A stretch of 64,000 nt of DNA, taken from the NCBI GenBank assembly GCA_027604685.1, contig JADHYX010000018.1:49664-113663 (forward strand), in the 5' to 3' direction. Below the pieces are notes generated by a model, which saw only the letters and a program-made list of their open reading frames with translations, was not told the DNA's origin and ran no database searches. Below are positions 11,739-25,908 of the stretch, piece by piece. Position 1 is the first letter of the stretch; every line of letters starts with the position of its first letter. This DNA is from Lobulomyces angularis. Taxonomy: Eukaryota > Chytridiomycota > Chytridiomycetes > Lobulomycetales > Lobulomycetaceae. The position numbers and the translations under genes were made by a program.

Positions 11739-11906
11739 ATTGAATTGCACTGGTTACTTTTATTATTCAAAATGTTAAGTTTTATTTTTTATTTTTTTTT
11801 TTAACTATTTATGATTGGTTAAAAGAAAGAAGAAAATGTGGCTATCCAAAATGAAACACAGATAAAAGTTTATTATGCAAATAAATATATAATATTTAGA
11901 ATTTAA

Positions 11907-14732
11907 TCAATTTCCAAACCAATCTATTTCTAATGATGTGGGAGGAATACCCCATTTTATTGAGTCCCTCTCCTGAACGAATCCTGACAAATTAATTACA
12001 GCTTCAAATATGCCTCCAATCCCTAAATTTCAAAGCAATTGATTTAAAAATATAGGTAGTTTTCTGCTAACCTTCTCCAGCAACAAACCCGCTGGCTAAA
12101 GCAAAACCAAATATTTCAAACGATGTTGGACTTCGCCTTTTCCAAAAAAAACAAACTAAACTTCCTAAAAACATTGAGAATCCAATATATGGTTGCGGAT
12201 TAATCATAGCAATTCCAAAAGCTAATAAGTTTGAAGATTAATTTTTACGACTGTGTTTAAAAATTACCATTCAGATTTGGGAGATATTCCCTCTGTGTTT
12301 TAGATAAAAACTTGTATTTAAATATAGTAAAAATTATAATAAAAATGGTTAGTGCCAAGCTAAAATATCCGGAACTCATAGGAACGGTTCTTGATATTCC
12401 AGTTGTAACTGCTAATGTAACCTTAAAAAAAAGTAATCTGGTTAGCTGAATTCAATGAGATATTTTCTATACCGCAGTCCAACTTGCAACCGTAGGGGCC
12501 TGGAATTGACATGGTTTTGTGACCACAGTTGCATTTATAGTGGTGATTGGCGCTATATAGTAAATTACATTAAAAAATTTTAAAAGTAAACTGTAAAGTA
12601 CCCAAGAAGCAAGGATATGTAGTACCAAATAATGTAAATAATCCAACGGAAACAAAAACTGCTACTAATGATCCAAACATCTAAAGAAATTAGTATTACT
12701 TTTTTTCTCAAGATACCTGGGCTATAAATTGAGCCTTGGGACTTGCATTTAAGAGATACCCAGTTTTTAGGTCACCGACCATATCAACAGTTTGAGCAGC
12801 GCAAGAGGCTGATAATTTTAATTTATAACGAAAATTTTATACCTGCAACATTTCCAGCAACTAGATTAGTACGCAACATTTGATTTACGTCGTCAGTTCT
12901 AAAAGCAGCAAACATAAATTGACTTGTTTTTCCTATGGTAAAAAAAATGCATAACAATCAAAAAATTTTGCTTTATATATTCTTTACCTATAGAACCTGT
13001 AGGATTTATATCTGTTTCACCGGAACTTTGCACTCCTACAAAAGCCAAAACGAATCCAACTAAAATTGCTAAAACGCTTTGGAAAAAAGGTACTTTGAAT
13101 AGGACCGTTAATACAACTATTGTAAAGGTACTCGATACAACTAATCCCCCTAGCCACCAAATCAACGGAACTAAAATAAGTGGTAGGGAGAATAAAAAAC
13201 TTTATTATTAAGTACCTTGTTCATGGGCAGGAGTATTGTCTTGAATTTCATGATGATCTCCAGCATGTGCAAATCTATCTTCCTTTTCTATTTCTTTCTC
13301 TAGTACTAACCTACTAGTTTCACTATTAGGATCTACTAATTCAATATCGTTAATATTGTTCTCCTCTTTTTTCCCAAATAGCTTAGTTTTGGCTAATTTG
13401 TCACCATTGTGACTCCTTTTAAATATCTCAGTGAGCCCACTAAATGAATGCAAGATCATTCTCCATTTCGCAAATAATTCACAAAACGCTGAAACAATCT
13501 ATATATAGTATTTAGGTTTAAGTTTCAAAAATATTCAGTTAACCATAATTGTAACACCGGGCCAAAGCAACCAGAATTGAGCAGACACTTTCCTGCTTAA
13601 GTCATCAGTAGCGAAACTTGCACTCGCTGTATCATATTTCGGAAAGCCATATGCTGTATTAACAACTCCTGCAGCAAAAAGTATTGGTCCGATTATTGCC
13701 CAACTAACAACACTGCCAATGAAAAAAGTGGAAGCTGTATTCATTCCTACTAGCATTCCTGATGCCAAAAAAGCGAGAGATATGTCCATCCTAATATATG
13801 GCTTAATAAATTTTCAAAATAAATTAAAAATTACCTCCATCTCCAAACCACATCAGCGGCCTGCAAAGCAGTGGAGTTTACCAGGTTTCCAACATAGTAC
13901 AATATGTGCCACTGAGTTACCACGGGAACCCACCATGTAACACATTTTACAACTAGAGCAAAGAGGAATGACAAACCTAAAATTTTTGCCTTCTTTTTAG
14001 CGCCTAATTCTCCAGCTTTTGAGCAATGTAAACTTTTTATTGTATTTGCGGCAATAGTAGGGGATGGAAACGGTAAATTTTGTTTAAATCTGAATTTATT
14101 AAAATTTATTATTAGGAAAAAAATTACATACATGAAGTAATTTCTCAAGGGTATAGCGAAGAATAATCCATAATATGCCGCACATAGAGACCAGAGCAGT
14201 AAAGTTACGAAGTCGTCCATTACTCTAGTAGACAATAAACCTTAACAAAATGCTTCATTTTTTTAAATAATGCGTTAATTTATACCTAGTCGATATAACG
14301 CAGGAATTGCACTAACAAATCCTGCTGATAGTCCTCCAGCAGCTGTAGCTAATTTATCAAAAGTAAAAAAAAAAAAATTAAGATTATAAGTGAATTGAAA
14401 AAATAATGTAAAATTTTATTTACCAGCGGTTTGTACAGAGCAATTTTCTTTTGGCCCAAAATTTTTAAACGGTTTTAATATTGCAAAACCCATTACAGAA
14501 CCACTTAATTTATAATAATTAAAAAAATTTCATTCCATTAAAATTATACATGATAGAAGCACCAAAAGACCAACCGCTATGCATGTATGTGTTAAAGTGA
14601 TAAATAATTATAAGAAAAATACATTGTTAGACCAAGATACATATTAGAAGCACCAACAATACTTCCTAAAAAACTTCCAACAACCAAAGAACGAAGGGAT
14701 GTTTGATTTTCATGAATATCTTTTGTTTGCAT
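11907..14732 (-). CDS. OPT-family oligopeptide/metal-chelate transporter (YGL114W-like)
   Basis: Multi-exon gene encoding roughly 700 residues of a polytopic proton-coupled transporter of the OPT superfamily. The start chosen, MQTKDIHENQTSLRSLVVG (ATG at 14730-14732, directly after a possible splice acceptor), leads into the first membrane helix. Family blocks are NMYLGLTIGWSFGAS, ENCSVQTAATAAGG, WRWRMDISLAFLASGMLVGM, FFIGSVVSWAIIGPI, DMVGDLKTGYLL and the C-terminal SGFVAGEGIGGIFEAVINL. A charged cytosolic loop of about 70 residues (13208-13459) divides the two halves, as in YGL114W relatives. It ends in TGA at 11907. The substrate is unknown; family members move small peptides or metal-siderophore-like chelates. 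An alternative upstream first exon cannot be excluded. Confidence 0.83.
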
Positions 14733-15300
14733 CTATGGATGAAGTTAGTTGAAATTAGATTAATATGAGTGTTGCAGAAAGTTAAATTACACAGCCCAAT
14801 TCCAAAAAATTGGATATGGTATTATTTAGTAATATTTCTCTTACACTATAAAACATCAATCCATTATTTCTTTGTTCTCAAACAGCATTTCTCAATAAAT
14901 AAAGAAATAATCTATGAACTATTAAAGCTTTTATAAAATGAACTGAAGTCTTGAAATTTTTACAGTTGAACAAGATATAAAAAAAGAATTAATGAAAATA
15001 GATTAATAACGCAACAAAAGATGGATTGGAAAGTTGAAGAACTTTTTTTTGTCAATAAGAATAAATTTTTTGTTAAAAAAAAAAAACAATTGTTCCAATT
15101 GTTCAGAAAATGCTAATTTTTTCAAGAAAATAGAAACAAAGAACAATCTTTGCTGGTAAAAAAAATTTAAATTTTGTATTAGTTTTAAGATACTCAATCA
15201 ATGCAAATTGGGTATTATTTTAAGATATAAAATGTAAAAAAAGGTTCACAACATTAGCTTGTAGTGCACAATAATTAATTAAATTTTAAGACCTATACAA
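14733..15300. other. Intergenic, no gene seen
   Basis: AT-rich spacer between the OPT transporter and a Fanzor relic. No coding pattern is supported. It should contain the transporter promoter on the minus strand. Confidence 0.45.
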
Positions 15301-15329
15301 AAAATAACTTAAACTGTTTACACAAAATA

Positions 15330-15790
15330 AAATACCTTCACCACCCCGCAATTAAAACGCGAAAACTAATCAGGAAAATTAGTTCTTGTGTCTTGAGTTA
15401 TCTTCTCCAGCGAACACTTATTAATTATGAACCTCTGGTTTAAAGTGTCAACATCATCCCGATCCTACAACCTTGAGGGTAAACACAGGAATGACGAGAA
15501 AATTTGCGTAGGCATCGCAACAATCAAGAAAAGTTGCCCGCAAGGTTTGTATTCTGAAGTTTCAACCGGTCTCCCCGCAACATCCTGAACAAACCTTTGA
15601 AGTCTTGTATTCATCTAGCAAAAACACATCAAATCTTGCAAAAATTTCCATAATAAAGTTAACAAATTCAATTATTCATATAAATATGAAATCCCTTGCT
15701 TTTTGTAACAACTCTGCCTTAAAGTTATACACACCTGTATCTTCAATGATCTCAGTCAGCTTTCCACCACAAAAGAACCTTACTTAACTT
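15330..15790 (-). pseudogene. Fanzor1-like nuclease C-terminal relic
   Basis: This stretch is visibly less AT-rich than its surroundings. On the minus strand it encodes ARFDVFLLDEYKTSKVCSGC (about 15585-15645), which parallels FDVFLCNEFLTSSICPVC of the 48 kb Fanzor copy: the RuvC-II Glu and first zinc Cys pair. Further on, about 15430-15475, comes RL*DRDDVDTLNQRF against RLWNRDDVATMNMRS in the 48 kb copy: the RuvC-III Asp region, with the Trp codon changed to TAG. A TGA and frame changes lie between the two. Only the C-terminal third is recognisable and I see no terminal repeats, so this is a fragment. Family call is by alignment to the other copy by eye. Confidence 0.65.
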
Positions 15791-15977
15791 TTCAATAAAA
15801 AAATCTCTCAAAAAAAATTCTTGATATTGATAAGCAATTGAATTAAAATTTTGCCAAACTTCATCTGATGTAAAATTATGTTATTAATATGTTTATATTA
15901 GGCATAAACAGAAAATATTTTTAAATATGTTTGGTGAAAATCTTTTATTTGAGTAACATAATCTTATATTAAAAAAA

Positions 15978-18967
<2,990 letters not shown>

Positions 18968-19287
18968 TAATTTTCTAATTTTATTTATATTATAGTTGTG
19001 CATTTTTCTCTCTCTTGTGTTTTGTATTGTTAAAAATAAGTGTAATATCACTTCCTTCATCTATTTTTTATTAAGCTCATTTTATGTTACAATTTTGATT
19101 AATAACTTTAAAACAAAAGTTTTTTTTAACAAAACCTTAAAGAATAATGAATTCTTTTTATGGATTAGTTAAATTAAAAGCAATCCTTAAAACAGAAAAT
19201 AAAATTTCCTCGTATCAATGCATTAAATTAAAAAATATAAAAAAAGCAGTGTTTCTAATTTGATAAAAAAAAAATTAAAGTTTTAGT
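18968..19287. other. Convergent intergenic spacer
   Basis: Between CUL1 (plus) and the borealin-like gene (minus). AT-rich; it contains the 3' ends of both and nothing else I can support. Confidence 0.5.
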
Positions 19288-20189
19288 TTAAGGTTTAAAG
19301 TGAAATTGTTTGAAAAATTTTTCAATTTGATCAAACTGAGGATGGTCCTTAAAATTACACAGCTTATTTGGGTTAACCATTTTTACTAATTCATATTTTC
19401 CATTATCATTAATGGGTACATCAAAATACATAGATGATTCATCCTTTTTATTTTTGTTAATAAGTGGTGTTCCATTTTTGGAGTAAATCCCAACTTCACT
19501 TGATCTTATTTCTCGAGGTTGTTTAACTGTAGTGTCATTTTTTTCGTTAGCTGTTGGTGTTGAAAGAACAGGCTGCCGCAACTCACTACAATTTTCTTCT
19601 TTTTCAGAGCTTGCTAAAATTTTTTTTTTTCCTAAATTTTTTTTTTTTGATACAGGTGTAGATTTTTCCTAAAATTTTTGTAATATCCTAATTTATTTAA
19701 ATTTCAAAATATATTTATACCTGATATTTTCGATTTCTTAAACTTCTTCCTTTTTCTTTCGCATAGTTAATTTTTTTTGGCGATTAAAATTTGATGCTTA
19801 CCTGGTAGTGCTGATATTGAGGGTTTTTTGTAGCTATCCGCTTCAATATCAGATGTGAGATTTGTAGTTTTTTCCAAAAAAATACTGTAATTTCCATCAT
19901 ACTAAAAAAAAAATCAAAATCAAGAAAAAAAAAGAAAATACTAAGGTTAAAAATTCTGAGACTTTCATATCCAAAAAATTATTAGAATAGTTGTTGATTA
20001 ACTTTAAAAATTCAGCATCAATTTGATTACTAGTTTTTTGAAATTCATTTTTCAACTCAAGTATTTGATTAGCTACTATATATCAGTAAGCAGGGAGGAA
20101 GAAGAAAAATTAACCAATTTAGAACTTATAATAACCTTACCTTCTCTTTTTAGATTCTTACTGCAGCAAATAAAAGTTTCTTCGTCCAT
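19288..20189 (-). CDS. Borealin-like chromosomal passenger complex subunit
   Basis: Borealin (CDCA8, Nbl1 in yeasts) holds survivin and INCENP together and brings Aurora B to centromeres and the midzone. The minus strand gives ATG at 20187-20189, MDEETFICCSKNLKREVANQ in the first exon and start of the second, then a helix with LKNEFQKTSNQIDAEFLKL, resembling the borealin N-terminal helix. A serine/lysine-rich middle in small exons follows (RSLRNRKYQ, STPVSKKK). The C-terminal exon has VGIYSKNGTPLI and MYFDVPINDNGKYELVKM, resembling the borealin C-terminal block (a short strand with NGSPL, then a V-P-x-G-x-G strand) and ending FFKQFHFKP. About 240 residues. The match is by eye, so the name is likely but not certain. 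Yeast Nbl1 lacks the C-terminal domain. Confidence 0.6.
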
Positions 20190-20746
20190 TTCAAAAATTA
20201 AGGTAAAACCCTAGTAAACCCTCATAGTTTTTCTTTAAGTTCCAAAAAAATAAATTACTAGGATGATGTTATGGCAACCTAAATCCGGAAATAAAGTTGT
20301 GTACATAGCATGACTGTGGGCTTGCATTTTGGGAATAATAGCTTTAGCGAGAATTTAAAAATTATGATAAAAGAGACTTTTTCTACTAATTTATGGAACT
20401 GGTTAAGACGATAAAAATTCACTCTGCTTTCTAAAGATAATAAAATCAAAGAATACATCATCTGACACCTACTTTTGGGACTAACATCATATTAGTAAAA
20501 TATCCATCTAAATTCAGCATATAATGCTTTGATTTAACTGCAATGAGAGGCATCAAAATGTGTTTTAACTACGTATTCTTTCTGTTTTTTCTTTGTCATA
20601 TCACCTATTTAAACAATTAGACTGCAATCAACTTTTTCAATTGATTTCAAAATCTAATGGAAAATTAATTTTCTCCTAGTGGAGAATTTTCAAAAAAAGC
20701 TTAAATTAACTTTTTTTTTTAAAATTTTGAAGGAAAAAATAGAAAA
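20190..20746. other. Divergent intergenic region
   Basis: Between the borealin-like gene (minus) and hydrolase A (plus). Promoters for both must lie here. Short open frames are present but none has a conserved pattern. Confidence 0.45.
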
Positions 20747-21957
20747 TGCCATTTGTAACAATTGGAAAAAATCGATCGACGTTAGAAAAACCTTTTCAGC
20801 TATATTATGGTATATATAAAAAACAATCTTTCAATTATATTGATGAGTCTGTCTGAAGAAATTCATGGAAGTGGTGAAAAAAAAATTTTTTTTATTATGG
20901 GATTAGGCATTTCTTTACAAGGATGGGTATAATTCATTTTTGGGGCAATTTCTTTAATTTGATCTTTTTTTTTTTTTTTTAGGCCCTACAAAAAGAATAT
21001 TTTAGCTCATTAGCAGACTATACAATTGTGGTTTTTGACAATAGAGGTAATATCTATTATATGTCTTTTCTTTATACCATAATTATTAACAGGTGTTGGC
21101 TACAGTGACATAGCAGAAAGTAAAGTTCACAGTACGTTTGAAATGGCTGTAGATGCCAGCGAGTTATTGGAACACATAGGGTGGCATAATGAAGTTAATC
21201 TTGTAGGTGTTTCAATGGGTATTTAATTACAGTTATCTATAAATTTAATACAATTTTTTTTAGGGGGGATGATCAGTCTTGAGTTGGCGCTATTAAAGCC
21301 AGAGACCTTTAGAACCTTAATTTTAACTTCTACTCATGGTATTCTACAATAAATTAATTTTATTCGTTTCAGCTGGTAGGGCAACTGCGCCATTAAAGGG
21401 AATGATTGGTATAGCACTGACCGCTTTGATGCCTTCCAAAAAAAATGAAATTATGGCTGGCATGTTATTTCCAGAAACATACTTGAGAGTAGCCGCTCCT
21501 TCAGACTTTAAACCAATTCATATACCAGTTACAGAGTTTTACACTAATAAGGATGTTTTTATTGAGAATAGCTTTGTAAGAGCTAAGTTAACTAAAGTAA
21601 ATTTTACTTGCTTGAATATTGCTGATCTTTTATATAACCTTAGCCTACAACTTTAAAAGGTTTACTAAATCAGGTGAAGTCAGTAGGAAATCATTTCGTC
21701 TCTACTGACAGATTAAACGCACTAAGAGACGCTCCTCATTTAAGAATCTTAGTTTGCACTGGAGACACTGACAATGTAAACAAGGTTAATTTTTTTTATT
21801 TTAACACTTTTTAAAGTTAGTTCGCCCCAGTAATTCGAAGCATTTGTCTACTCACCTAGGAGCGAAATTGATAATTTACGAAGATTCCGGCCATAGTTTA
21901 CTGCAACAGCATACTGTACGCTATAATAAAATGATCCAAGATTGGATTGAAAGTTAA
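20747..21957 (+). CDS. Alpha/beta hydrolase, copy A
   Basis: Serine-hydrolase fold protein of unknown substrate, about 300 residues in seven or so exons. It starts MPFVTIGKNRSTLEKPFQLYY; the next exon has GSGEKKIFFIMGLGISLQGW, the oxyanion-hole strand-turn. VVFDNRGVGYSD precedes the nucleophile elbow LVGVSMGGMISLELALL (Ser nucleophile), then TLILTSTHAG. LVCTGDTDN gives a candidate acid, and IYEDSGHSLLQQH gives the catalytic His. It ends TAA at 21957. A clearly related gene (copy B, 24428-25908) lies 2.5 kb downstream in the opposite orientation and shares KKIFFIMGL, SLQGW and SMGGMISLELALLKP. There is no signal peptide, so it is presumably intracellular. Relatives include lipases, esterases and epoxide hydrolases. 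Confidence 0.85.
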
Positions 21958-22700
21958 AAAAGTTTTTGGATTTTCTTTACCAGTGAAAATCCTTATCATT
22001 GCTTACTGTTTACCATTAAATTAGATTATTAATTAACTCATTTATTTCTTCTTTTTATACATTTATTATTTGGCTCTTGAAGTATATTTTTTTTTTTTTC
22101 AAATAAACTGTTAAATATATCAGTTTGTAAATGATAAATAAAAAATGACAGACGCTCAGACACAGCAGTGTGAACCAAGTAGTCACTACCTGATAACTGA
22201 CTCAAAATTTATCAAAAACTGTGATAGATTACTTCCCAACTACTTTTATCGATTCTATTCAACAACTTTTTACTTTCACTATTATTCTAAGAAATATTTA
22301 ATTCCAGTAAAGTCTTTCTTTGTATAATTGATTATTGTATTGTTTAAAATCACACTAAAACTGTAAGTAGGAAGTTAAGAAATAGTGTGCCACTATGCCC
22401 AAAGTTATTACGGCGAAGCCAGCATTAAAAATAGTTTAAACAGAGTCAACAACTATAAGAGTTGATTTTCATAGATTATGCAATGCAAAACACTTAAAAT
22501 ATAACCTTGAAAAAGTTAAATTTGTCTTTACCAAAAGATATAAAGAACTATAGCAAATTTAAATTTATAATAGGTGTAATATGCACGTTAAATTTATGGT
22601 AACTGCTTGTAAACTTATATTATATTTTCTAACACAATCTAATGCTTTATGCTTTATATAAATCTTTTTTAAAAATCTAATTAAAAAAAAAAAAAGGTAG
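21958..22700. other. Intergenic, no gene seen
   Basis: Spacer between hydrolase A and the repeat-protein gene, which converge. Short frames near 22145 look fortuitous. Confidence 0.5.
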
Positions 22701-23978
22701 CTAGTAACGATTGCATTTTTTTTTTTTTAAAATCGTAGGTAATAATGAAGTTGTTTTAGGTTTGTTGTGAATGTATTCCTTTTCGATGTGTTCCTTAACG
22801 TTAGAATCTGATTCTACATTAGAATCTTTTTTCAGAACGCTGTTGTAAGCTATTTTAACATATGTAGGTTTTGCAGTTAAACTTTTACTGCAATCCAAAG
22901 TCTTGGTTTCAGCAACTGATGCAACACTTGAAATTTTAGTTAGTGTTTTTGCAGAAGTTGGAGTGGATAAACTGGTTTCAGAAGAAGCATTTGTAGACGT
23001 ACTGGTTTCAGAAGAAGCATTAGTGGATGTACTGGTTTCAGAGGAAGAATTAGTGGATGTACTGGTTTCAGAAGAAGAATTGGTGGATGTACTGGTTTCA
23101 GAGGAAGAATTAGTGGATGTACTGGTTTCAGAAGAAATATTAGTGGTTGTACTGGTTTCTGATGAAACATTAGTGGATGTACTGGTTTCTGATGAAACAT
23201 TAGTGGATGTACTGGTTTCAGAAGAAGTATTAGTGGATGTACTGGTTTCAGAAGAAGCATTAGTGGATGTACTGGTTTCAGAAGAAGCACTAGTGGATGT
23301 ACTGGTTTCAGAAGAAATAATAGTGGTCGTACTAGTTTCAGAAGAAATGTCGGTGGATGTGAGCGTTTCAGCAGTTGTGGACTTAGTAGATGCTTCGGAG
23401 GAAACCTCTGTTGAAGTAGTAACAAAAGATGTGCTGGAGTTTGGTTTTGTAGAGGAATGAGTGGAAGTAATAGTTTGAGAGCTGGTTGAACTTGTTGTTG
23501 TAGAAGGAGAGTTGCATGGAGGAGGATTGTTCCCAGTATTTCTTCTACTTAAGCCATTAATTTTTATTCCATTGTTATAATTAAACAGTATAGTATAAAG
23601 ATTTCCTAACTTTAGACCGCCAAAAGTGGAATCCGCATTCCATTGATCATATGGGCCATTTTGATTCTCTCTCAGAAAAATATAAGCATCATGTTCAGCA
23701 ACCTTGCTAAAATCATCTATTGAAGCAGAGTTTAACTGATTTAAGTTGCAGCTTAACCACTCTCTAGCTAGGCTGAAATAGAATTCAGGATGCAATTTAG
23801 TATCTAAAACTGATTTCATCTCAATAGACGCTTGATTAAAAAAGTATTTTTCTTTCCTTAACCAAACTGCATTATCCAAGTCATTTGACCATTCACTGTG
23901 AGCAAAAATTATAAGGAACAAATAAGTGTTAATGGTAAATTTAATACTTAGAGGAAAAAACACAACCAGTAATCTCAT
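22701..23978 (-). CDS. Secreted Ser/Thr-repeat (mucin-like) protein
   Basis: A 425-residue single-exon protein. The N-terminus is hydrophobic (MRLLVVFFPLSI, then TYLFLIIFAHS), consistent with a signal peptide. A folded-looking region of about 110 residues follows, with WLRKEKYFF, LAREWLSCNLNQL and GPYDQWNADSTFGGLKLGN. From about residue 155 it is almost entirely Ser and Thr, with about a dozen tandem 10-residue units of the type SSETSTSTNA, expected to be heavily O-glycosylated. The C-terminal 70 residues are mixed and basic, ending KKKKCNRY, with no obvious GPI signal. It is probably a cell-wall, surface or secreted protein. It stands between the two inverted alpha/beta hydrolase copies. The N-terminal domain is not one I recognise. 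Confidence 0.75.
   Translation of the reverse strand: MRLLVVFFPLSIKFTINTYLFLIIFAHSEWSNDLDNAVWLRKEKYFFNQASIEMKSVLDTKLHPEFYFSLAREWLSCNLNQLNSASIDDFSKVAEHDAYIFLRENQNGPYDQWNADSTFGGLKLGNLYTILFNYNNGIKINGLSRRNTGNNPPPCNSPSTTTSSTSSQTITSTHSSTKPNSSTSFVTTSTEVSSEASTKSTTAETLTSTDISSETSTTTIISSETSTSTSASSETSTSTNASSETSTSTNTSSETSTSTNVSSETSTSTNVSSETSTTTNISSETSTSTNSSSETSTSTNSSSETSTSTNSSSETSTSTNASSETSTSTNASSETSLSTPTSAKTLTKISSVASVAETKTLDCSKSLTAKPTYVKIAYNSVLKKDSNVESDSNVKEHIEKEYIHNKPKTTSLLPTILKKKKCNRY
22970..23345 (-). repeat. 30-bp tandem coding repeat, about 12 units
   Basis: Near-identical 30-bp units, with a recurring GGTTTCAGAAGAAGCATTAG core on the plus strand, encode the decapeptide SSETSTSTNA on the minus strand. 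Unit length is a multiple of three, so copy number can change without breaking the frame. Units differ at a few positions (Ala/Val/Ser/Ile at the last residue). Confidence 0.9.
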
Positions 23979-24427
23979 CAGTGAAAATAATGGAGGCAGC
24001 GAATACTGTGTTGATTACAACAAAAACTGAAAAGTATGAATTAAAAAGCATTTGAAATTAAAACTTCAGAAAAAATCTCCAAACCTTAAAAAAAAAAGTA
24101 GCAAGCAGGCTTTATACAAGAATAGGGGTAAAGTTTCAAGTTTTTTATTTTTAAAAAGATATTGAGTTGGTAGAATGGTAAATTTAAAAATTTATTTTAC
24201 GTAGTATGAAAAATGAGGGAAACCCAAAAAAGCTTTGTATTCTTAAAGATACTTAAGTAGCCTGTAACCATTGGTAAGAACAGCAAATAAATTTTATGCA
24301 ATATATTTTGACAAAAATTAAAAAAAAAAAAGGCATTAACTTGAAAATGTACTTATAGAAAAATTTACAAAATAATTGTTTTTACCAAAAAATTCACAGC
24401 ATATTTAAATAGAAAAGTGCGTTAAAT
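23979..24427. other. Intergenic, no gene seen
   Basis: AT-rich upstream region of the repeat-protein gene. An alternative upstream exon could hide near 24000, but nothing decisive is seen. Confidence 0.45.
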
Positions 24428-25908
24428 TTAGACCTCAAATTTTGAATCTCTTTTTGAGTGCACCACTCTTTTGTCGTTAAGCTGTATAAACCCATTGTCG
24501 TTATCTTTACATTCCTTAATCAAAATATCTTCCATTTTTTTACTTAATGTTATTAATGCTTCTTTTTTTAAAATAGATTCATTAATAAATTCTTCCAACA
24601 TTTTATTGTAACGTTTAGGATTTTCCTCAGGAAGCGCATGACCATGATCGTGATAAAGATCTAGTCTTCCGCCCAACTTTTCAACCACTAATTTTTTTTA
24701 ATTTCTTTTAATTAAAGATATAATCTTCAATTAAATACAATAATATGAGTTATGATGATGGACAAAATTATCCCAAGTACCAGTGCACACTAAAACGTTA
24801 ATCTAAAAAAGTGGGTTAATTAATAATGTGCTACTCAATACATTTGGATTTTCTTTAATCATTCTTAAACGAGCCGGAGAAACGTAATGAGTCATGACAG
24901 CACTAATCTGTCCTATAAAACCTAAAATACATTCAATTATAACTTACAAAAAAACCTAGTTTATTACCCGCGGCAGTCGTCAATCTAGTTTTGCGATCCT
25001 TTCGTCTGATACCATCAATTACCACGTCCTCCATAGTATACTTATCTTTAAATGGAATATGTACAGGTTGAAATTCTTTTGGTGCCTATAAGTTTGAATA
25101 TTTTATTGAAAATTTATGAAAAATAAAAACTTTAATTATAATATTTCTCTTACTTCTCTAGCCAAAAATTTTTCTGGAAATAACATATGAACCGCGGATA
25201 TAAAAGGATGGCTTGGATTTAACATCTACGTAATTCAATACTTTATTTAAAATGATCATGTTGCTTTATAACTTCAACATTACCTTTAACTGACGAGAAA
25301 AGAATACTGGATAGCGATAAGATATTGGATGATTAATTGTACCAGAATGGGTTGATGTCAAACACAAGCTTGAAAATACTGTAGGTTTTAATAACGCTAA
25401 TTCCAAACTTATCATGCCGCCTTAGAAAATTAAAAAGAACTTTAAAAATTTTTTATATCAAAAAGTTGATTTACCCATAGAGATTCCCACAAGATGAATA
25501 TCTTTTACCCATTTTAAATGATCAAGCAATTCTGCTGCATCTTGTGCTAAAATCGAAGTAGTATATCTCCCTAAGACAGTGTCTGACAAACCAGCCCCTA
25601 AAAAAGAAAATTTCAACAAAAATAAATTAAATAGATAATTTTTAAATGAAGATACCTCTGTTATCAAAACAACATACTTGATATTCTTCACTTTTTTCAT
25701 TTTCTGAAAAGTATAAAAATTGATTTTCCCATCCTTGGAGAGAACAAGCTAAGCCCATACTAACGAAATAAAACAATTCAATATTACATTTAACATAAAA
25801 GTAAGTTTAAAGGGAATTGTTTTCATACATAAAAAATATTTTTTTTGGGCCATTTCCAAAAAGTTCGTAGTGAAGTTTAAAATTTGATTTAGTGTACAAA
25901 CAAGGCAT
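24428..25908 (-). CDS. Alpha/beta hydrolase, copy B
   Basis: Paralogue of copy A, inverted relative to it. The minus strand gives ATG at 25906-25908 and SNFKLHYELFGNGPKKIFF, an intron, MGLACSLQGWENQFLY, YQVCCFDNRG, then GAGLSDTVLGRYTTSILAQD. The nucleophile elbow is HLVGISMGGMISLELALLKP. SSLCLTSTHSGT, PEKFLAREAPKEFQPVHIPF, VLVCTGTWDNFVHHH (candidate acid) and LYHDHGHALPEENPKRYNKM (catalytic His) follow. The C-terminal tail of about 45 residues after the His helix is longer than in copy A. Exons are short, with introns of about 50-100 bp. About 370 residues, probably cytosolic; substrate unknown. Relative to A it keeps every catalytic element. Confidence 0.82.

Noticed and set aside
22970..23345. 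Regularly spaced 30-bp repeats as a CRISPR array
   Set aside because: Units are contiguous with no spacers, code for a decapeptide, and the genome is eukaryotic.
22903..23460. Long open frame on the plus strand encoding Val/Glu-rich repeats
   Set aside because: It is the antisense of the 30-bp Ser/Thr repeat; a repeat with a unit divisible by three keeps several frames open.
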